Below, one piece after another: positions 5,115 to 6,687 of a stretch of 6,687 nucleotides of DNA. The position numbers were made by a program, and so were the translations under genes. A model generated the notes under the pieces. That model was given only the letters and a program-made list of their open reading frames with translations. It searched no databases and was not told the origin of the DNA. Origin of the DNA: Nanobdellota archaeon (GTDB taxonomy: Archaea > Nanobdellota > Nanobdellia > Woesearchaeales > JAHJBD01); contig JAHJBD010000191.1 in NCBI GenBank assembly GCA_018813725.1, positions 1-6,687 on the forward strand, written 5' to 3'. How positions within the stretch are numbered: position 1 is the first letter of the stretch; every line of letters begins with the position of its first letter.

Positions 5115-6243
5115 TTTGTATCAGAATTTTAGTTTCAGTCCTTGTCTTTATGTCTGTGTCGATGATATCTTGCAAGTTTGGATCCAGATTAGGATTATGC
5201 TTTTCCATCACCTTCTTGATAATCTTGTGTATGTCTAAGAATTTGATCTGGCCTTTAAGAAATGCGTCAACAGCTATCTCATTTGCTGCGTTCATAACGC
5301 AAGGCATTGTGCCCCCTTTCTTAATAGCATCATAAGCATATTGCAGGCATGGAAAAGTGTTAAGGTCTGGATCCTCAAATGTCATCTCTCTGAACTGGAT
5401 CTTCTTGATAACCCTTGATGTTCTTTCTGGATAGAACAGCGCATATTGGATAGGAAGCCTTGCATCAGGCTCTGCAATCTGGGCTTTTACTGTGCCGTCT
5501 TTGTATTCGACCATTGAATGTACAAGGGCTTGTGGATGGACCTGCACAGCGATCTTTTCTGGCGCAACATTGAAAAGCCAGTGCGCTTCGATCACTTCAA
5601 GTCCTTTGTTCATCAGTGTTGCAGAATCAATGCTTATCTTTTTTCCCATGCTCCATTTTGGGTGGTTTAGCGCTTCTTTGACAGTGATATCTTTTAAGTC
5701 TTCTTTGGTCTTTCCTCTGAAAGGTCCTCCTGAACATGTAAGGATGATGTTTTCAACTTGGTCTGCTTTTTCTCCAAGAAGACATTGCTGCACAGCAGAA
5801 TGTTCTGAATCTACTGGAATTATTTGGACGTTATGTTCTTTTGCTTCTTTCATAACAATGCTTCCTGCAGTAACAAGCGTCTCTTTGTTAGCTAATGCGA
5901 TGTGCTTTCCTTTTCTGATCGCATGTATTGTTGGTTTTAGTCCTGATGCTCCAACAACAGATGTTAGCAAAACTTCATAATCTTCAAGCTCAGCTATCTT
6001 GATCAATCCGTCATGGCCTGAGAATACTGGTATGTCTACTCTTGATGCAAGCTCCTTTGCCTTTTCCTGGTCTACAACGCAGACTGCTTTTGGTTTGAAT
6101 CTTTTTATCTGTTCTTCCAGAAGTTCAATATTTGAGTTTGCACTTAGTCCGACTACCTGAAACTCGTCTGGAAAATTTGAGACCACGTCTAGCGCTTGTG
6201 TCCCTATAGAACCAGTGGAACCAAGAATTGCAATCCTTTTCAT
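5098..6243 (-). CDS. dxr: 1-deoxy-D-xylulose 5-phosphate reductoisomerase
   Basis: Dxr (IspC) turns 1-deoxyxylulose 5-phosphate into 2-C-methylerythritol 4-phosphate with NADPH and a divalent metal, the first committed step of the MEP isoprenoid pathway. The protein is full length (381 residues against about 398 in E. coli). Seen in order: the NADPH loop GSTGSIG (8-14), ALANKETLV (116-124), the metal site PVDSEHSA (143-150) with Asp145 and Glu147, SGGPFR (171-176), NHPKWSMGKKISIDSATLMNKGLE in pieces at 193-216 with His194, Trp197, Ser207, Asn212, Lys213 and the third metal ligand Glu216, then HPQALVHSMV and PCVMNAANE. No active-site residue is missing. Archaea normally make isoprenoids by mevalonate variants, so this is probably a gene gained from bacteria. 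ATG 6243 lies about 27 bases from a TATA box on this strand; a GAGGGG run also sits directly before it. It leads an operon with a PgsA-like and a PHP gene. Confidence 0.96.
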   Translation of the reverse strand: MKRIAILGSTGSIGTQALDVVSNFPDEFQVVGLSANSNIELLEEQIKRFKPKAVCVVDQEKAKELASRVDIPVFSGHDGLIKIAELEDYEVLLTSVVGASGLKPTIHAIRKGKHIALANKETLVTAGSIVMKEAKEHNVQIIPVDSEHSAVQQCLLGEKADQVENIILTCSGGPFRGKTKEDLKDITVKEALNHPKWSMGKKISIDSATLMNKGLEVIEAHWLFNVAPEKIAVQVHPQALVHSMVEYKDGTVKAQIAEPDARLPIQYALFYPERTSRVIKKIQFREMTFEDPDLNTFPCLQYAYDAIKKGGTMPCVMNAANEIAVDAFLKGQIKFLDIHKIIKKVMEKHNPNLDPNLQDIIDTDIKTRTETKILIQNEFSK

Positions 6244-6262
6244 ACCCCTCTGGAACCCAACA

Positions 6263-6297
6263 TAATTTATATATCTTTCTATGCTAAACTATTTAAG
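6263..6297. promoter_or_regulatory. Divergent promoters of dxr and plsC
   Basis: On the minus strand AGAAAG (6280-6275, BRE-like) precedes ATATATAAATTA (6274-6263, TATA), centred about 27 bases before the dxr ATG, so transcription would begin at or next to the start codon. On the plus strand CTATTTAA (6289-6296) is centred about 28 bases before ATG 6321. Both genes appear leaderless. The 77-base gap holds nothing else that I can see. Confidence 0.55.
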
Positions 6298-6320
6298 GTT
6301 TACAAATTTTCTCTCCTCGT

Positions 6321-6687
6321 ATGAAGAAGGAAGTATTGCAGAATAGATTGATATTTTCTCTAGTTAAAAAATTCCTGTTTCCAAGATTCTTAAAGCTTGT
6401 AAAAGAGTTGAAAGGTGCAGAGAATATACCGCGCAAAGGGCCTTTTATAATCGCGGCCAACCATGTGAGCTATATCGATCCGCCTCTGTTATATTCTATC
6501 TTTGGTGAAAAAAGAGAGTATAAGGTGCATTTTTTAGCTAGTATCGGTATCAAGTGGATGTGGTGGATATTTGGCGGCCAAAATTTCTTAAGATGGGCTA
6601 TAGGCATGATTCCTACTCCTGAAAGAAGAGGAAAGAAAGTCAAAAAGCCAACAATCGATTATGCTGTTGACGTATTGAAGAAAGGAG
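6321..6687 (+). CDS. plsC: PlsC-type 1-acylglycerol-3-phosphate acyltransferase, N-terminal part
   Basis: The frame is open from ATG 6321 to the window edge (122 codons), so the gene is cut. In bacteria PlsC adds a fatty acyl chain to position 2 of lysophosphatidic acid. Visible here: a basic amphipathic N-terminus (KKFLFPRFLKLVKELKG), ENIPRKGPFIIAANHVSYID (residues 34-53) holding the catalytic NH-x4-D motif (Asn47, His48, Asp53), a hydrophobic WMWWIFGG stretch (79-86), and AIGMIPTPERRG (93-104) in the place of the family's second block, with arginines at 102-103 but Pro-Thr-Pro where bacterial enzymes have Phe-Ile-Asp/Asn. The third and fourth blocks (EGTR and the proline-containing strand) would lie beyond the edge. 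Substrates other than lysophosphatidate occur in this family. It is divergent from dxr with its own TATA box. An acyl-ester enzyme in an archaeal lipid locus is unexpected. Confidence 0.85.
   Translation, partial: MKKEVLQNRLIFSLVKKFLFPRFLKLVKELKGAENIPRKGPFIIAANHVSYIDPPLLYSIFGEKREYKVHFLASIGIKWMWWIFGGQNFLRWAIGMIPTPERRGKKVKKPTIDYAVDVLKKG

Noticed and set aside
4678..5238. 186-codon plus-strand frame opposite the PgsA-like gene
   Set aside because: The minus-strand product has the full phosphatidyltransferase motif, so this is a mirror frame.
5102..5980. Plus-strand frames opposite dxr (for example 5492-5980)
   Set aside because: They are antisense shadows of a gene with complete Dxr motifs; their translations have no motif and are rich in Ser, Cys and Phe.
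1..6687. CRISPR array, insertion sequence, defence island or tRNA/rRNA genes
   Set aside because: Reading both strands I saw no regularly spaced repeats, no transposase motifs, no terminal inverted repeats and no cloverleaf or rRNA-like stretch.

Overview
The window looks like archaeal DNA, most likely from a DPANN-type lineage such as Woesearchaeota or a relative. The archaeal signs are a CDP-archaeol synthase (carS), a piece of the archaeal/eukaryotic diphthamide gene dph2, and several starts that sit about 25-30 bases downstream of a TATA box, some with a purine-rich BRE, with no Shine-Dalgarno sequence (leaderless genes). The lineage assignment is inference. Mixed with these are genes of bacterial character: dxr of the MEP isoprenoid pathway, rpiB, a PgsA-like phosphatidyltransferase and a PlsC-type acyltransferase.

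Layout. 1-744 (+): C-terminal part of a GCS2-like carboxylate-amine ligase, cut by the window edge. 745-1241: a strong BRE/TATA promoter, a structured leader or small RNA, and two tiny tandem genes (58 and 41 codons). 1274-1687 (+): a 137-aa protein I do not recognise. 1721-1960 (+): the first 79 codons of dph2 and nothing more of that gene. 1996-2810 (+): rpiB overlapping a small five-helix membrane protein by ATGA. 2815-3351 (-): carS. 3397-3936 (+): a CDP-alcohol phosphatidyltransferase, divergent from carS. 3922-6243 (-): an operon reading dxr, PgsA-like phosphatidyltransferase, PHP-domain phosphoesterase, with overlapping ends. 6321 to the right edge (+): a plsC-type acyltransferase, divergent from dxr and cut by the edge.

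How it fits together. The right half (2815-6687) is a membrane-lipid cluster. Dxr makes MEP, the first committed intermediate towards isopentenyl diphosphate; CarS activates the finished archaeal diether core with CTP; the two CDP-alcohol phosphatidyltransferases would attach polar head groups; the PlsC-like enzyme would use acyl groups, which a classical archaeal ether lipid does not need. Having isoprenoid-ether and fatty-acyl functions side by side in one archaeal locus is the most interesting point here. The left half is accessory: small proteins, an orphan, and a decayed translation-modification gene. I found no CRISPR array, insertion sequence, tRNA or rRNA.
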